From positions 124,001 to 188,000 of the forward strand of contig NZ_SCUT01000045.1 in the NCBI RefSeq assembly GCF_004297265.1: a stretch of DNA of 64,000 bases, given 5' to 3'. Under the pieces are notes generated by a model. That model had not been told where the DNA came from. It worked only from the letters and a program-made list of their open reading frames with translations, and made no database searches. This document shows, one piece after another, positions 35,098-46,743 of this stretch (position 1 is its first letter; each line of letters opens with the position of its first letter). The position numbers and the translations under genes were made by a program. This DNA is from Reyranella sp. GTDB lineage: Bacteria; Pseudomonadota; Alphaproteobacteria; Reyranellales; Reyranellaceae.

Positions 35098-35129
35098 CAA
35101 ACGAAAACGGGCGCCCCGAGGGACGCCCG
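35098..35129 (-). terminator. Intrinsic terminator of gap
   Basis: On the minus strand CGGGCG and CGCCCG pair around TCCCTCGGGG, which can extend the stem, and are followed by TTTTCGTTTG. It lies 24 bases after the gap stop and separates it from the convergent regulator gene. Confidence 0.85.
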
Positions 35130-35153
35130 TCGATTCCCCGCAGGAAGGCTGGA

Positions 35154-36161
<1,008 letters not shown>

Positions 36162-36174
36162 TTTCTTCCCTCCG

Positions 36175-38163
36175 TTATTGCGCCAGCCGGCGCGCCGCTT
36201 CCGCAATCGCTTCGGCCGTAATGCCGAAATGCTTGTAGAGTTCCGCAGCCTTGGCCGAGGCGCCGAAGCCCTTCATGCCAACGAACGCGCCCTTCGATCC
36301 GAGCCAGCGCTCCCAGCCGAAACCGGTCGCCGCCTCGCAGGCGACGCGGATGGTGCCGTCGCCGCCCATTACCTTGTTGCGATATGTGTCGTCCTGCGCC
36401 GCAAACAACTCCCACGACGGCATGGAGACGACCGCAGCGGTCAGCCCGTCCTTTGCGAGCAAATCGCGCGCGGCGAGGGCGAGCTGCACCTCCGAGCCCG
36501 ACGCGATCAGGCGGATCGTCGCCGACTCCTCGCCGGCCAGGATGTAGGCGCCCTTGATGCTCAGATTTCCGTCGCCGGCCTCGCGCACCGTTGGCACGTT
36601 CTGACGCGTGAGCGCGATGACGCTCGGCGTATGCTTGGATTCCAGCGCGATCTGCCAGCATTCCGCCGTCTCGATGGCGTCGGCGGGGCGCAGCACCTGA
36701 AGATTGGGGATGGCGCGCAGCGCCGCGAGATGCTCGACCGGCTGGTGCGTCGGGCCGTCTTCGCCGAGGCCGATCGAATCGTGGGTCATTACGTAGATGA
36801 CCCGCACGCCCATAAGCGCGGAGAGGCGGATCGAGGGGCGGCAGTAGTCGGTGAACACCATGAAGGTGCCGCCATAGGGAATGACGCCGCCATGCAGCGC
36901 CATGCCGTTCATGGCCGCGGCCATCGCATGCTCGCGGATGCCGTAATAGATGTAGCGGCCTGCGGTATCGCTGCGCGAGGCACTCTTCAGCGTGGCGGTC
37001 TTGGTGTTGTTCGAACCCGTCAGGTCAGCCGAGCCGCCGACCGTGTCGGGCAGCACCGGGTTGATGACCTCGAGCGCCTCCTGGCTGGACTTGCGCGTGG
37101 CCCAGGACGGCTTCTCGGCCGCGATCTTCGCCTTGAACGCGGCAATCGCCTCGCCGACGGCGGACGGGATGTCGCCCTTCTGGCGGCGGTCGAACTCGGC
37201 GCGATCCTCGGGCGCCAGGGCGGCGAGGTTCTTGTTCCACTTGCGACGGGCCGACTTGCCGCGGGCGCCGATCTTGCGCCAGGCGGAAAAGATCGCCTCG
37301 GGAATGTCGAACGGGCCGTGGTTCCAGCCGAGCTTGGCGCGGGCGCCGGCAATCTCGTCCTTGCCGAGCGGCGAGCCGTGGGTGGCGGCGGTGCCGGCCT
37401 TGGTCGGCGCGCCGTAGCCGATCACCGTCTTGCAGGCGATCAGCGAGGGCTTGTCGGTGACGTTGCGGGCCTTGCGGATGGCGCGCGTAACGGCCTCGGC
37501 GTCGTGGCCGTCGACCGCCTGCACGTGCCAGCCGGCGGCGGCGAAGCGCTTCTTGTGATCCTCCGAGGTCGACAGTGAGGTCGGACCGTCGATTGAGATG
37601 CCGTTGTCGTCGAACAGCACGATCAGGCGGCCCAGGCCGAGATGGCCGGCCAGCGTGATCGCTTCCTGACCGACACCTTCCATCAGGCAGCCGTCGCCGG
37701 CGATCACGTAGGTGTAGTGGTCGACGACGTCGCGGCCGAACCGCTCGGCGAGGATGCGCTCGGCTAGCGCGAAGCCCACCGAGTTGCCGAGACCCTGGCC
37801 CAGCGGACCGGTGGTCGTCTCGATACCACTCGCGTGGCCGTATTCGGGGTGGCCCGCGGTGCGAGCGCCGAGCTGGCGGAACTTCTTCAGCTCGTCGAGG
37901 GTCATGTCGGCATAGCCGGTGAGATGCAGCAGCGAATAGAGCAGCATCGAGCCGTGGCCGGCCGACAGGATGAAGCGGTCGCGATCGGGCCAGTTGGGCT
38001 CCGAGGCGTCGAACTTCAGGAATTTCGAGAACAGGACGGTGGCCACGTCGGCCATGCCCATCGGCATGCCGGGATGACCCGAATCCGCCAGCTGCACGGC
38101 GTCCATGGCCAAGGCCCTGATGGCGTTCGCCATGTCGCGTGGGGCAGCGGTTTGGTCGGTCAT
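36175..38163 (-). CDS. tkt: Transketolase
   Basis: 662 residues, standard length. It moves two-carbon units in the pentose phosphate route using thiamine diphosphate. N-terminal features are [14 protein letters not shown] and the cofactor motif [13 protein letters not shown]. The pyrimidine-side domain has [19 protein letters not shown] and the C-terminal domain ends with [20 protein letters not shown]. The ATG at 38163 gives the usual N-terminus; no good ribosome-binding site is seen, and an in-frame start at 38229 would add 22 basic residues. It is divergent from the small coiled-coil/zapA genes and co-transcribed with gap. Confidence 0.97.
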   Translation of the reverse strand: MTDQTAAPRDMANAIRALAMDAVQLADSGHPGMPMGMADVATVLFSKFLKFDASEPNWPDRDRFILSAGHGSMLLYSLLHLTGYADMTLDELKKFRQLGARTAGHPEYGHASGIETTTGPLGQGLGNSVGFALAERILAERFGRDVVDHYTYVIAGDGCLMEGVGQEAITLAGHLGLGRLIVLFDDNGISIDGPTSLSTSEDHKKRFAAAGWHVQAVDGHDAEAVTRAIRKARNVTDKPSLIACKTVIGYGAPTKAGTAATHGSPLGKDEIAGARAKLGWNHGPFDIPEAIFSAWRKIGARGKSARRKWNKNLAALAPEDRAEFDRRQKGDIPSAVGEAIAAFKAKIAAEKPSWATRKSSQEALEVINPVLPDTVGGSADLTGSNNTKTATLKSASRSDTAGRYIYYGIREHAMAAAMNGMALHGGVIPYGGTFMVFTDYCRPSIRLSALMGVRVIYVMTHDSIGLGEDGPTHQPVEHLAALRAIPNLQVLRPADAIETAECWQIALESKHTPSVIALTRQNVPTVREAGDGNLSIKGAYILAGEESATIRLIASGSEVQLALAARDLLAKDGLTAAVVSMPSWELFAAQDDTYRNKVMGGDGTIRVACEAATGFGWERWLGSKGAFVGMKGFGASAKAAELYKHFGITAEAIAEAARRLAQ

Positions 38164-38291
38164 TTTGTGCTTGTGCCGTATGGTTTTTCGAATGGCGCGC
38201 AACATGACGACCACCCCTTGGCGCGTCAATGCGCAAAAACTCGGGCAAAGCCAAGATATTGCGGGCCTTTCCCCTCCACAGGGTCAAGATG

Positions 38292-38320
38292 TTGACCGCT
38301 CACAGGCACACCACCTATCC
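38292..38320 (+). promoter_or_regulatory. Putative sigma70-type promoter for the zapA group
   Basis: TTGACC (38292-38297), a 17-base spacer and CTATCC (38315-38320) fit the alphaproteobacterial housekeeping consensus moderately well. It would give a leader of about 50 bases before the ATG at 38379. Confidence 0.4.
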
Positions 38321-38378
38321 TTTCACCATGGAGCAGATTCAGCCGGGTGACCAACGGCGATCCGCTGTCGGGGGAGCG

Positions 38379-38612
38379 ATGTCCAAGGCAGCCAGCGTAA
38401 CGGACCGAGTCGACAGCGCGCTCAGCCGGCTCGAGTCGATGGTCGACGAGCGTCTGCGCGTCGAACGGGCGCATTCCGATGAGCTGGCCGCCCGTCTCGC
38501 CAAGGTCGAAAGCGAGCATGAAGAGCTGAAGCGGGTGGCGACCGAGGTCGAAGCGCGCCTCGAACGCGCCATGGAATATATCCGGTCACTTCTGGCTGCC
38601 GATCAATCGTAG
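38379..38612 (+). CDS. Small coiled-coil protein, DUF4164-like, upstream of zapA
   Basis: 77 residues, nearly all predicted helix with heptad pattern (DRVDSALSRLESMVDERL... AARLAKVESEHEELKRVATEVEARL). The ATG at 38379 has GGGGAG six bases upstream; in-frame starts further upstream would run through the promoter region. Similar short coiled-coil genes sit before zapA in many alphaproteobacteria, so a division-related role is plausible but not shown. Confidence 0.72.
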   Translation: MSKAASVTDRVDSALSRLESMVDERLRVERAHSDELAARLAKVESEHEELKRVATEVEARLERAMEYIRSLLAADQS

Positions 38613-38718
38613 CCAGCCCTCTTTCTCCCCAGCCCGGGAGTGCGTCGCCGGGTGCGACGTGTCAGACTGCAAATCCCCTCAAACGCCGAATAAGGCGCAA
38701 AAACAGGAGACGCGGAAA

Positions 38719-39051
38719 ATGCCGCAGGTTTCGGTTCAGATCGCCGGTCGTACCTATGATCTCGCTTGTGGCGAAGGCGAGGAAGCGCGCGTCCAGGAAC
38801 TGGCCGCCTATGTCGAGGAGAAGGTGACCGATCTGCGTCGCCAGCTTCCCGGCACGCCCGAGTTCAAGCTCCTGGTGTTCGCCTCGCTGCTGCTGGCCGA
38901 GGAGAGCCGCGAGGCGCGCGGTGTCGCCAAGGCGGCCGAGAGTGCTCGCGCGACCGCGTCGGATAGCGCCGAGACGCTGGCCACGGCGCTCGAGGAGCTG
39001 ATCACGGCCCGCGTCGACAAGATGTCGAAGAAGGTGTCAGGGGCCGCGTAG
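38719..39051 (+). CDS. zapA: Cell division protein ZapA
   Basis: 110 residues: the short beta/alpha ZapA head (MPQVSVQIAGRTYDLACGEGEE) followed by YVEEKVTDLRRQL and a C-terminal coiled coil. ZapA crosslinks FtsZ filaments at midcell. GGAGA lies before the ATG; a start 20 codons earlier would add charged residues without family support. The zapA-6S-fau order downstream is conserved across proteobacteria. Confidence 0.92.
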   Translation: MPQVSVQIAGRTYDLACGEGEEARVQELAAYVEEKVTDLRRQLPGTPEFKLLVFASLLLAEESREARGVAKAAESARATASDSAETLATALEELITARVDKMSKKVSGAA

Positions 39052-39114
39052 GCGGCGCCTGACATCCCGAGCAACGCGAGGGATCTGCATCAGTACGGCT
39101 CCCTCTCATTGCGA

Positions 39115-39265
39115 CGACCGCCCCGAGTCCCTACATTGGATGCGGGGCGGATTTCTGCGCGGCGCGTGGTTCGCTAAAAACCCCGGGGCCAATAAGAACT
39201 CCTGGGAGTTGTTCCTGGCCTTGACCCTGGTCTTGGCTACACGACGCCCACCTGCTTTTGCAGGC
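39115..39265 (+). ncRNA. ssrS: 6S RNA (bounds approximate)
   Basis: The 276-base gap between zapA and fau is the classic place for 6S RNA, which mimics an open promoter and binds sigma70-RNA polymerase. A closing stem GGCGCGTG (39161-39168) pairs with CACGACGCC (39240-39248) with one bulge. An apical arm GGCCA...AACTCC-TG-GGAGTT...TGGCC (39187-39220) is also clear. Between them are asymmetric single-stranded strands that would form the central bubble. The outer ends are guesses. Confidence 0.62.
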
Positions 39266-39327
39266 CTTGGAGGTTCTTCGAGCCACGGCCCATCGTGGAG
39301 CCGCCCCACCTTGCTTCCCTTGCCGCA

Positions 39328-39903
39328 ATGACACTGATCGAACGCAAACGGGCGCTTCGCGGCGCGATGATGATCCGCCGCCAAGGACTCGGCGAGGACG
39401 ATCGCCGCGCCGCAGCCGCGGGCCTTCTCGAAATCTACCAACTCGAACGCCCCGCTGAGTTGCCCGCCGTGGTCGCGGGCTTTTGGCCGATCAAGGACGA
39501 GATCGATATCCGCCCCCTGATGGCTCATCTTCACGGCGAGGGATGCCGGTTGGCCCTGCCGGTCGTGCACGGCCGTGGACAACGGCTGTCGTTCCGGGCC
39601 TGGCAACCGGGCGATCCACTGGAAGCGGGCGTGTTCGGCACGCTGCAGCCGTCGGCCGGCTGCGAGACGCTGGAGCCCGACGTCCTGCTGGTGCCGTTGC
39701 TGGCCTGCGATCCGGAGGGCTGGCGGCTGGGCTATGGCGGTGGCTTCTACGACCGCACGCTCGACGACCTGCGCGAGCGGCGCAAGGTGACGGCGATCGG
39801 CGTCGGCTTCGACCTGCAGCTCGTGGAGGAGGTGCCGCACGGTGCCGGCGACCAGCGGCTCGATTGGCTGTTGACCGACCGGCGTGCTTGCGCCTTTGTC
39901 TGA
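39328..39903 (+). CDS. fau: 5-formyltetrahydrofolate cyclo-ligase
   Basis: 191 residues. It converts 5-formyl-THF to 5,10-methenyl-THF with ATP. The substrate/phosphate loop GYGGGFYDRTL is at about residue 139, and the N-terminal RKRALRGAMMIRRQGL is typical. The ATG at 39328 is preferred over one 11 codons earlier because that codon and the bases around it still belong to the RNA leader. It is followed after 3 bases by the YmdB-like gene. Confidence 0.92.
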   Translation: MTLIERKRALRGAMMIRRQGLGEDDRRAAAAGLLEIYQLERPAELPAVVAGFWPIKDEIDIRPLMAHLHGEGCRLALPVVHGRGQRLSFRAWQPGDPLEAGVFGTLQPSAGCETLEPDVLLVPLLACDPEGWRLGYGGGFYDRTLDDLRERRKVTAIGVGFDLQLVEEVPHGAGDQRLDWLLTDRRACAFV

Positions 39904-39906
39904 TAC

Positions 39907-40713
39907 ATGAAGATCATGTTCTGCGGCGACATCGTCGGCCGCGCCGGCCGCGACGCGGTCGTCAAGGAAGTGCCGCGGCTCCGTCGCGAACTGGGGCTCG
40001 ATTTCGTCGTGGTGAACGGCGAGAACGCCGCCGCCGGTTTCGGCATCACCGCCAAGATCTGTGCCGAGTTGCACGAGGCCGGCGTCGACTGCATCACCAC
40101 CGGCAATCATGCCTGGGACCAGCGCGAGATCATCCCCTACATCGCACAGGACAAGCGCCTGCTGCGGCCGGTGAACTTTCCTCCCGGCACGCCGGGATGG
40201 GGCGCCAACCTGTTCCAGACGCCGCGCGGCCAGAAGGTCGTGGTGATCAACGTCATGTGCCGGCTGTTCATGGACGCGCTCGACGACCCGTTCCGCGCGC
40301 TCGATGCCGAACTCTCGAAGTATGCGCTGGGCCGGGGCGCGCAGGCGATCCTGATCGACGTGCATGGCGAGGCGACCAGCGAGAAGCAGTCGATCGGGCA
40401 CTTCTGCGACGGCCGCGCCTCGGCAGTCCTCGGCAGTCACAGCCATGTCCCGACCGCCGATGGCTGGGTGTTGCCCGGCGGCACGGCATACCAGACCGAT
40501 GTCGGCATGTGCGGCGACTATGACAGCGTGATCGGCATGAAGAAGGAGGTCGCGATGCAGCGATTCATCCGGAAAATGCCCGGTGAGCGCCTGTCGCCGG
40601 CCGAGGGCGAGGGGACTTTGTGCGCGGCGGTTGTCGAAACCGACGACCGGACGGGTCTCGCCCGGTCGATCCGGCCGGTCAGGGTCGGGGGGCGGCTGGC
40701 TCCAGCCGCCTGA
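39907..40713 (+). CDS. ymdB: YmdB-family metallophosphoesterase (TIGR00282)
   Basis: 268 residues. Metal-binding motifs appear in order: FCGDIVGRAGRDAV, NGENAAAGFGIT, GNHAWDQRE, DVHGEATSEK and GSHSHVPTAD. The family in Bacillus hydrolyses cyclic nucleotides in vitro and alters multicellular behaviour; the role in alphaproteobacteria is not established. It is 3 bases after fau, so the two are likely co-translated. Confidence 0.92.
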   Translation: MKIMFCGDIVGRAGRDAVVKEVPRLRRELGLDFVVVNGENAAAGFGITAKICAELHEAGVDCITTGNHAWDQREIIPYIAQDKRLLRPVNFPPGTPGWGANLFQTPRGQKVVVINVMCRLFMDALDDPFRALDAELSKYALGRGAQAILIDVHGEATSEKQSIGHFCDGRASAVLGSHSHVPTADGWVLPGGTAYQTDVGMCGDYDSVIGMKKEVAMQRFIRKMPGERLSPAEGEGTLCAAVVETDDRTGLARSIRPVRVGGRLAPAA

Positions 40714-40754
40714 CTTTCCCGCATCTTGTGTCTGATGGGCGTCGTGCCCATCTA

Positions 40755-40863
40755 TTAGCGGTGCTCGAAGAGGGTCGTTGACGGCCTGGGGAAAAACCGG
40801 CATCCTTTTGAAGTTAAACGGTTTTTCGCCGGATCGGCGAACTGTCTTCAAGGTTAGAGGGGG
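40755..40863 (+). ncRNA. Structured intergenic region, candidate small RNA or leader
   Basis: Between ymdB and yebC (300 bases without a gene) lie several stems. GAAAAACCG (40791-40799) pairs with CGGTTTTTC (40819-40827). CGCCG-GAT-CGGCG forms a hairpin at 40827-40839, in competition with the first stem by one base. Two tandem terminators follow at once. This packing suggests a discrete transcript rather than plain spacer. No known RNA family was recognised. Confidence 0.4.
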
Positions 40864-40891
40864 CGTCGGAATCAAGGTTCCGACGTTTTTT
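40864..40891 (+). terminator. Intrinsic terminator 1 of a tandem pair
   Basis: CGTCGGAA (40864-40871) and TTCCGACG (40878-40885) form a perfect 8-bp stem with a 6-base loop, followed by six Ts. Confidence 0.88.
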
Positions 40892-40892
40892 A

Positions 40893-40920
40893 GCGGGGGC
40901 TTCGGCCCCCGCCTTTTTTT
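40893..40920 (+). terminator. Intrinsic terminator 2 of a tandem pair
   Basis: GCGGGGGC and GCCCCCGC form an 8-bp stem with a TTCG tetraloop, followed by seven Ts (40914-40920). It lies 2 bases after the first terminator and would give very tight termination before yebC. Confidence 0.92.
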
Positions 40921-41013
40921 GTCCCAAAGGCCTGTTGGGCCGTCTCCAGCCTGCCAAAACCCACGAGAAGTGGTATAGCCGGCTCATCTCGTTACCTAAT
41001 CTGGTTGTCTGCG

Positions 41014-41772
41014 ATGGCGGGGCATTCCCAATTCAAGAACATCATGCACCGCAAAGGGCGTCAGGACGCCGTGCGGGCCAAGATCTTTACCAAGCTGATC
41101 CGCGAAATCACGACGGCGGCGCGGCTGGGGGCGGCCGATCCGGCGTCGAACCCGCGCCTGCGGGCCGCCGTGATCGCCGCGCGCGACGCCAACATGACCC
41201 GCGACACGATCGATCGCGCCATCAAGCGCGGCTCGGGTCCCGATGCCGACGCGAACTACGACGAGGTGCGCTACGAGGGTTACGGCCCGGCCGGCGTCGC
41301 CGTGATCGTCGAGGCGCTGACCAACAACCGCAATCGCACCGCCGGCGAGGTCCGCTCGATCTTCTCCAAGCACGGCGGCAACCTGGGTGAATCCAACAGC
41401 GTGTCGTTCATGTTCGACCGGCTGGGCGAATTCCGCTTCCCGCTGTCCGTCGGCAGCGCAGACGAGGTGATGGAGAAGGCGATCGAGGCCGGCGCCGAGG
41501 ACGTGGTGAGCGGCGAGGGCGAAGAGGGTGTCCACGAAATCTACTGCGCGCAGGAGGATTTCAACCTGGTGCGCGAGGCGCTGGAGAAGTCGCTGGGCCA
41601 GCCCAGCGTCGCCAAGCTGACCTGGCGTCCCAAGACCGGTGCGCCGATCGAGGGCGAGACCGTGCAGACGCTGCTGGATCTCATCTCGGCCCTGGAAGAC
41701 AACGACGACGTCCAGAACGTCTACGCCAACTTCGAGGTGTCGGACGACGCCCTGGCGAAGTTCGCGGCCTGA
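41014..41772 (+). CDS. yebC: YebC/PmpR-family regulator or translation factor
   Basis: 252 residues, full length. The start [19 protein letters not shown] is a family hallmark, followed by [16 protein letters not shown] and [21 protein letters not shown]-like text ([20 protein letters not shown]). YebC proteins are described as transcription regulators and, more recently, as helping translation of proline-rich stretches. It precedes ruvC by 10 bases, as in many proteobacteria. A TTG three codons upstream is an alternative start. Confidence 0.95.
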   Translation: MAGHSQFKNIMHRKGRQDAVRAKIFTKLIREITTAARLGAADPASNPRLRAAVIAARDANMTRDTIDRAIKRGSGPDADANYDEVRYEGYGPAGVAVIVEALTNNRNRTAGEVRSIFSKHGGNLGESNSVSFMFDRLGEFRFPLSVGSADEVMEKAIEAGAEDVVSGEGEEGVHEIYCAQEDFNLVREALEKSLGQPSVAKLTWRPKTGAPIEGETVQTLLDLISALEDNDDVQNVYANFEVSDDALAKFAA

Positions 41773-41782
41773 GCCGGGTGGA

Positions 41783-42274
41783 ATGAGACTGATCGGCCTC
41801 GATCCCGGCCTGCGGCTGACCGGCTGGGGCGTGATCGAGGTCGAAGGCAACCGGCTGCGCCACGTGGCGCACGGTGTCGTCAGGGTCGCGACGGCGGGCA
41901 CGCTGGCCGAGCGGCTGAGGGAACTGTTCGAGGGCGTCGCCGGCGTCGTCGAAGCGCAGCGGCCGGTCGAGGCCGCGGTCGAGGAGACCTTCGTGAACGT
42001 CAATCCGGGGTCAACCCTGAAGCTCGGCCAGGCGCGCGGCGTCGTCATGCTGGCGCCTGCCCGGGCCGGCCTGCCCGTGTTCGAATACTCGACGAATCTG
42101 GTGAAGAAGTCAGTGGTCGGGGCCGGGCACGCCGACAAGAGCCAGATCGCCATGATGGTCGGACGGCTGCTGCCGGGCGTCGATGCCAAACAAGACGCCG
42201 CCGATGCGCTGGCGGTCGCGATCTGCCACGCCCACCACCGCGCCACCGCGCGACGCATCGAGGCCGCACTGTGA
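41783..42274 (+). CDS. ruvC: Holliday junction resolvase RuvC
   Basis: 163 residues. It cuts Holliday junctions after RuvAB branch migration. Acidic catalytic residues are visible: Asp7 in [12 protein letters not shown], Glu in [12 protein letters not shown] (about residue 70), and the C-terminal Asp pair in [20 protein letters not shown] precedes the ATG. Its stop overlaps the GTG of ruvA by 4 bases. Confidence 0.96.
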   Translation: MRLIGLDPGLRLTGWGVIEVEGNRLRHVAHGVVRVATAGTLAERLRELFEGVAGVVEAQRPVEAAVEETFVNVNPGSTLKLGQARGVVMLAPARAGLPVFEYSTNLVKKSVVGAGHADKSQIAMMVGRLLPGVDAKQDAADALAVAICHAHHRATARRIEAAL

Positions 42275-42885
42275 TCGCCAAGCTGAAGGGCCTCGTCGAC
42301 TCGGTCGACACCGACAGCGCCGTCATCGACGTGGGCGGCGTCGGTTATCTCGTCTCTGCCTCGGCGCGCACCTTGCGCGACCTCTCCGTCGGCGCAGCAG
42401 CGACCATGCTGGTCGAGACGATCGTGCGCGAGGATGCCATCGCGCTCTACGGCTTCCTCGAGACGGGTGAACGCGACTGGTTCCGCATCCTGACGACCGT
42501 GCAGGGTGTGGGCGCGCGCGTGGCGCTGTCGATCCTGTCGACCCTGTCGCCCGACGAGATCGCCCGTGCGATCGCGGCGCAGGATCGCGCGACCCTGAGT
42601 CGACCGCCCGGCGTCGGGCCGAAGCTCGCGGCGCGCCTCGCCACCGAATTGAAGGACAAGGCGGCCGCGTTCGGTGTGGCCACCGTTCCCGCGGCAGCAA
42701 GCAAGCCCGGCGCGGCGGTTAGCGCGCCCGGCTCGATCAACGAGGATGCGATCTCCGCCCTGGTCAACCTGGGCTACAAGCGCGTCGAGGCCTTCGGCGC
42801 CGTCGCGCGCGTCACCCAGCGGTTGGGTGCTGAGGCCCAGCTGGATGCCGTGATCCGTGCCGGCCTTCAGGAGCTTGCACGATGA
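42271..42885 (+). CDS. ruvA: Holliday junction branch migration protein RuvA
   Basis: 204 residues with the usual three domains: an OB-fold (1-62, [23 protein letters not shown]), helix-hairpin-helix motifs ([17 protein letters not shown] and [17 protein letters not shown]) and a C-terminal domain III after a flexible Ala/Pro linker (about 140-155). It starts with GTG and is coupled by 4-base overlaps to ruvC and ruvB. Confidence 0.96.
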   Translation: MIAKLKGLVDSVDTDSAVIDVGGVGYLVSASARTLRDLSVGAAATMLVETIVREDAIALYGFLETGERDWFRILTTVQGVGARVALSILSTLSPDEIARAIAAQDRATLSRPPGVGPKLAARLATELKDKAAAFGVATVPAAASKPGAAVSAPGSINEDAISALVNLGYKRVEAFGAVARVTQRLGAEAQLDAVIRAGLQELAR

Positions 42886-43940
42886 GCGCCGCGCCCGAAC
42901 GCCTGGTGACGGCCAAGCGGTCCGAGGAAGACGCCGCCGAGCTGGCGTTGCGCCCGCAGACGCTCGACGATTTCATCGGCCAGAAGCAGGTCCGCGAGAA
43001 CCTGAAGATCTTCATCGCTGCCGCCAAGGGCCGCGGCGAGGCGCTGGACCACGTCCTGCTGCACGGACCTCCGGGCCTCGGCAAGACGACGATGGCGCAG
43101 ATCGTGGCGCGCGAGATGGGCGTGGGTTTTCGCGCGACATCCGGGCCCGTCATCCAGAAGGCGGGCGACCTCGCGGCGCAGCTCACCAATCTACAGCCAC
43201 ACGATGTGCTGTTCATCGACGAGATCCACCGTCTCAATCCTGCAATCGAGGAGGTCCTCTATCCCGCAATGGAGGATTTCCAGCTCGACCTGATGATCGG
43301 CGAGGGGCCGGCTGCGCGCTCGGTTCGCATCGAGCTGCCGCCGTTCACGCTGGTGGGCGCCACCACCAGGTCCGGCCTCATGACGCGGCCGCTGCGCGAG
43401 CGCTTCGGTATCCCGCTGCGCATGGTGTTCTACGAGCCGGCCGAACTCGAGACCATCGTGCAGCGCGCTGCCCGCGTCCTCAGGATGCCGCTCGCGCCCG
43501 ATGGCAGCGCGGAGATCGCCAAGAGGTCACGGGGCACCCCGCGCGTCGCCAACCGCCTGCTGCGCCGGGTTCGCGACTTCGCGGCGGTCGCGGGAGATGC
43601 CGGCGTCGATGCGCAAGTGGCCGATGCAGCGCTGACGCGCCTCGAAGTCGACGGGCGCGGCCTCGACGCCATGGATCGCAAATATCTCGCCTGCATCGCC
43701 GAGAATTACGGCGGCGGCCCGGTGGGCGCTGAGACGCTCGCGGCGGCACTGGCGGAACAGCGCGACGTCATCGAGGACGTGATCGAACCCTATCTGATGC
43801 AGCTCGGCCTGTTGATGCGCACACCGCGCGGCCGCCTCCTGTCCGAGGCCGGGTACCGGCATCTCGGGCTGGCGATGCCCAAGGGGCAGAAGCAGCAGCT
43901 CGACCTTCTGGCCGCGGGTAGCCCGACGGAGGATGCGTGA
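42882..43940 (+). CDS. ruvB: Holliday junction helicase RuvB
   Basis: 352 residues. This AAA+ motor drives branch migration with RuvA. Walker A is GPPGLGKTT, Walker [10 protein letters not shown], sensor 1 lies in [11 protein letters not shown] and the C-terminal winged helix contains [15 protein letters not shown]. The N-terminal [11 protein letters not shown] is family typical. It overlaps ruvA and ybgC by 4 bases on each side. Confidence 0.97.
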   Translation: MSAAPERLVTAKRSEEDAAELALRPQTLDDFIGQKQVRENLKIFIAAAKGRGEALDHVLLHGPPGLGKTTMAQIVAREMGVGFRATSGPVIQKAGDLAAQLTNLQPHDVLFIDEIHRLNPAIEEVLYPAMEDFQLDLMIGEGPAARSVRIELPPFTLVGATTRSGLMTRPLRERFGIPLRMVFYEPAELETIVQRAARVLRMPLAPDGSAEIAKRSRGTPRVANRLLRRVRDFAAVAGDAGVDAQVADAALTRLEVDGRGLDAMDRKYLACIAENYGGGPVGAETLAAALAEQRDVIEDVIEPYLMQLGLLMRTPRGRLLSEAGYRHLGLAMPKGQKQQLDLLAAGSPTEDA

Positions 43941-44416
43941 ACGCGTTCCCGACCTCCGGGTGCATCCACGAGGGCAGCCACGTGCTGCCGCTGCGCGTCT
44001 ACTACGAGGACACCGATGCCGCGGGCATCGTCTACTATGCCAACTGGTTGCGCTTCCTCGAACGGGGCCGCACGGAACTGCTGCGGCTGCTGGGAGAGCA
44101 GCACACGGCGCTCCGCGAGGAGCGTGGCATCCACTGGGTCGTGCGTCGCTGCGCCATCGATTACCTCAAGCCGGCGCGGCTGGACGATGCGATCGAGATC
44201 GTCACCGGCTGCGGTGAGTTGCGTGGCGCATCGCTCGACATGATTCAGCATGCGCGCCGCAATGGAGAGATCCTGGTTCGAGCCGAACTCGTCGTCGCCT
44301 GCATGGGCGAGGGCGGTCGGCCTGTCCGATTGCCGCCGCTCGTGCGGACTGCCCTGGCCCAGGTAGCGCTGAGCGGATCGCCCCGCTCACGCCATATTCG
44401 GATACAACCCTCTTGA
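43937..44416 (+). CDS. ybgC: Tol-Pal-associated acyl-CoA thioesterase YbgC
   Basis: 159 residues of the hot-dog fold. The catalytic region [21 protein letters not shown] (only its first half is needed: [16 protein letters not shown]) carries the essential Asp. Family members hydrolyse short or lipid-linked acyl-CoAs near the membrane and lie at the head of tol-pal operons, as here. The GTG start at 43937 overlaps ruvB by 4 bases. tolQ follows after 17 bases. Confidence 0.93.
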   Translation: MNAFPTSGCIHEGSHVLPLRVYYEDTDAAGIVYYANWLRFLERGRTELLRLLGEQHTALREERGIHWVVRRCAIDYLKPARLDDAIEIVTGCGELRGASLDMIQHARRNGEILVRAELVVACMGEGGRPVRLPPLVRTALAQVALSGSPRSRHIRIQPS

Positions 44417-44433
44417 ACCAACGGAGAACATAA

Positions 44434-45167
<734 letters not shown>

Positions 45168-45168
<1 letters not shown>

Positions 45169-45719
45169 TGTCGGGCGTCATTCCGGCACCCGGCGCCAAT
45201 TCGTCGGGCGGCAAGTTCAAGCGGCGAAGCTATACGCCCATCGCCGACATCAACGTGACGCCCCTGGTCGACGTCATGCTGGTGTTGCTGATCATCTTCA
45301 TGGTGACGGCGCCGCTGCTCCAGGTCGGCGTGCCGGTCGACCTGCCGAAGACCAGCGCCCAGCAGGTCGGCGGCAAGGATGAACCGATGGTTGTGTCGGT
45401 GAACTCTCAGGGTGAGGTGTTCCTGGGCGAGACCAAGTACGACATCGCGGAACTCGGCGCGAAGCTGAAGGCCGTGCATGAGGAGAAACCCGACCAGCGT
45501 GTCTTCATGCGCGGCGACAAGAGCGTCGACTACGGAAAGATGATGGAGGTCATGGGCGTCGTGATCGACAGCGGCTTCCGCCAGCTTGGCCTGCTCGGTG
45601 AACAAGCGCAGGCGCTCGGACGGGGCGGCGGCACCGTCACGCCGGCCACGCCCGGCCAGCCCGCTCCCCGCGCTCCGCAACCTCAACAGCAACCCCAGGC
45701 GCCAACGCCCCGGCGCTGA
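45168..45719 (+). CDS. tolR: Tol-Pal system protein TolR
   Basis: 183 residues, longer than the usual 140-150. The single helix ADINVTPLVDVMLVLLIIFM (about residues 25-44) carries the conserved proton Asp, followed by the periplasmic D/R domain up to about residue 145. The extra C-terminal tail is rich in Pro, Gln and Gly (AQALGRGGGT then PAPRAPQPQQQPQAP). The tail is unusual but the functional parts are intact. Confidence 0.95.
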
Positions 45720-45742
45720 GAGCAACGGACACGAAGAGGACG

Positions 45743-46699
45743 ATGGTTCGGCGTCACCCTGACAGCATCGAGATGCGCACACCGGCCATCGCGTCGGCGA
45801 TGGTGCACGTCTTCGTGTTGGGAGCGGCGGTGCTCAATCTCGACTTCTTCGGCCGCACGCCGCCGATGGAGCCCGAGCCCGTGATGGTCGAGTTCGAGGC
45901 GATCGACAAGAAGGCGGGTGCACCCACGGTGGCCAACCTGCCGCCGCAGCCGAAGGACGCGCCCATCGCGCAGGAGACGACCAAGGCGCCGCCGGTGAAG
46001 TCGGCGGAGCCGCCGCCGTCGCCGCCGACTCCCAAGCCGCCCGAAGTCGTCGAGCCCCCGAAGCCGCCGACCCCGCCCAAGCCGGAGGAGAAGCCCAAGA
46101 CGGAGGCCGCCAAGCCGGTCGAGGATCTCGTGGCGATGAAGCCCAAGGAGCCCGAGAAGCCGAAGGTCGAGAAGCCGCCGGAGCCGCCCAAGCCTGCCCC
46201 CGAGGTGAAGAAACCGGAGCCGCCCAAGCCGCCGCCGCCCAAGCCTGCGCCGCCCAAGCAGAGCGTCGATTCCATGATCGACGACATCCTGAAGAACAAG
46301 CAGTCGCAGCAGAAGATCCAGACGCCTGAGCAGAGCCCGAAGCCCGTGCAGCAGGTCACCCGCCAGGCGCCGGCCGCGCCGAACCTGGCGGCCGTCGTCA
46401 CGGCGAGCGAGATCGAGGGCGTGCGCCAGAAGATCCGGCCCTGCTGGAACACGCAGGGCGGATCCCGTGATCAAGCTATGATCATTACGCTGACCGTCGA
46501 GATGAACCAGAACGGTACACCGGTGAAGGCTGAGCTGCGAGATACGGGGCGCTATAACAGCGATCCGGTCTTTCGTGCCGCAGCCGATGCGGCGCATCGC
46601 GCCATCATGAATCCGCGTTGCCAGCCCTGGCCGCTTTCGCCAGAGAAGTTCGCGAGCTGGCGAACGATCACCTTCAATTTCGATCCACGTGACTACTAA
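45743..46699 (+). CDS. tolA: TolA-type protein with proline-rich spacer
   Basis: 318 residues. One helix (about residues 15-35) anchors it in the inner membrane. The middle (about 65-170) is dominated by Pro, Lys and Glu ([20 protein letters not shown]-like), instead of the Ala/Lys helical rod of E. coli TolA. The C-terminal TolA/TonB-like domain (about 215-315) has [13 protein letters not shown] and [15 protein letters not shown]. It spans the periplasm to TolB/Pal. Position between tolR and tolB supports the name. Translation of the spacer should depend on EF-P. Confidence 0.88.
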   Translation: MVRRHPDSIEMRTPAIASAMVHVFVLGAAVLNLDFFGRTPPMEPEPVMVEFEAIDKKAGAPTVANLPPQPKDAPIAQETTKAPPVKSAEPPPSPPTPKPPEVVEPPKPPTPPKPEEKPKTEAAKPVEDLVAMKPKEPEKPKVEKPPEPPKPAPEVKKPEPPKPPPPKPAPPKQSVDSMIDDILKNKQSQQKIQTPEQSPKPVQQVTRQAPAAPNLAAVVTASEIEGVRQKIRPCWNTQGGSRDQAMIITLTVEMNQNGTPVKAELRDTGRYNSDPVFRAAADAAHRAIMNPRCQPWPLSPEKFASWRTITFNFDPRDY

Positions 46700-46743
46700 G
46701 ACCCCTCCACCCTAATAGAAGCCTTGAGATGAAGAGGTCCGAC

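Noticed and set aside
39106-40875. Minus-strand frame opposite fau and ymdB
   Set aside because: Crosses the 6S RNA region and two real genes, and is Arg/Ala/Gly-rich shadow sequence.
45998-46260. Proline-codon repeats in tolA considered as a tandem DNA repeat or CRISPR-like array
   Set aside because: Irregular units inside an intact reading frame; explained by the Pro/Lys/Glu protein spacer.
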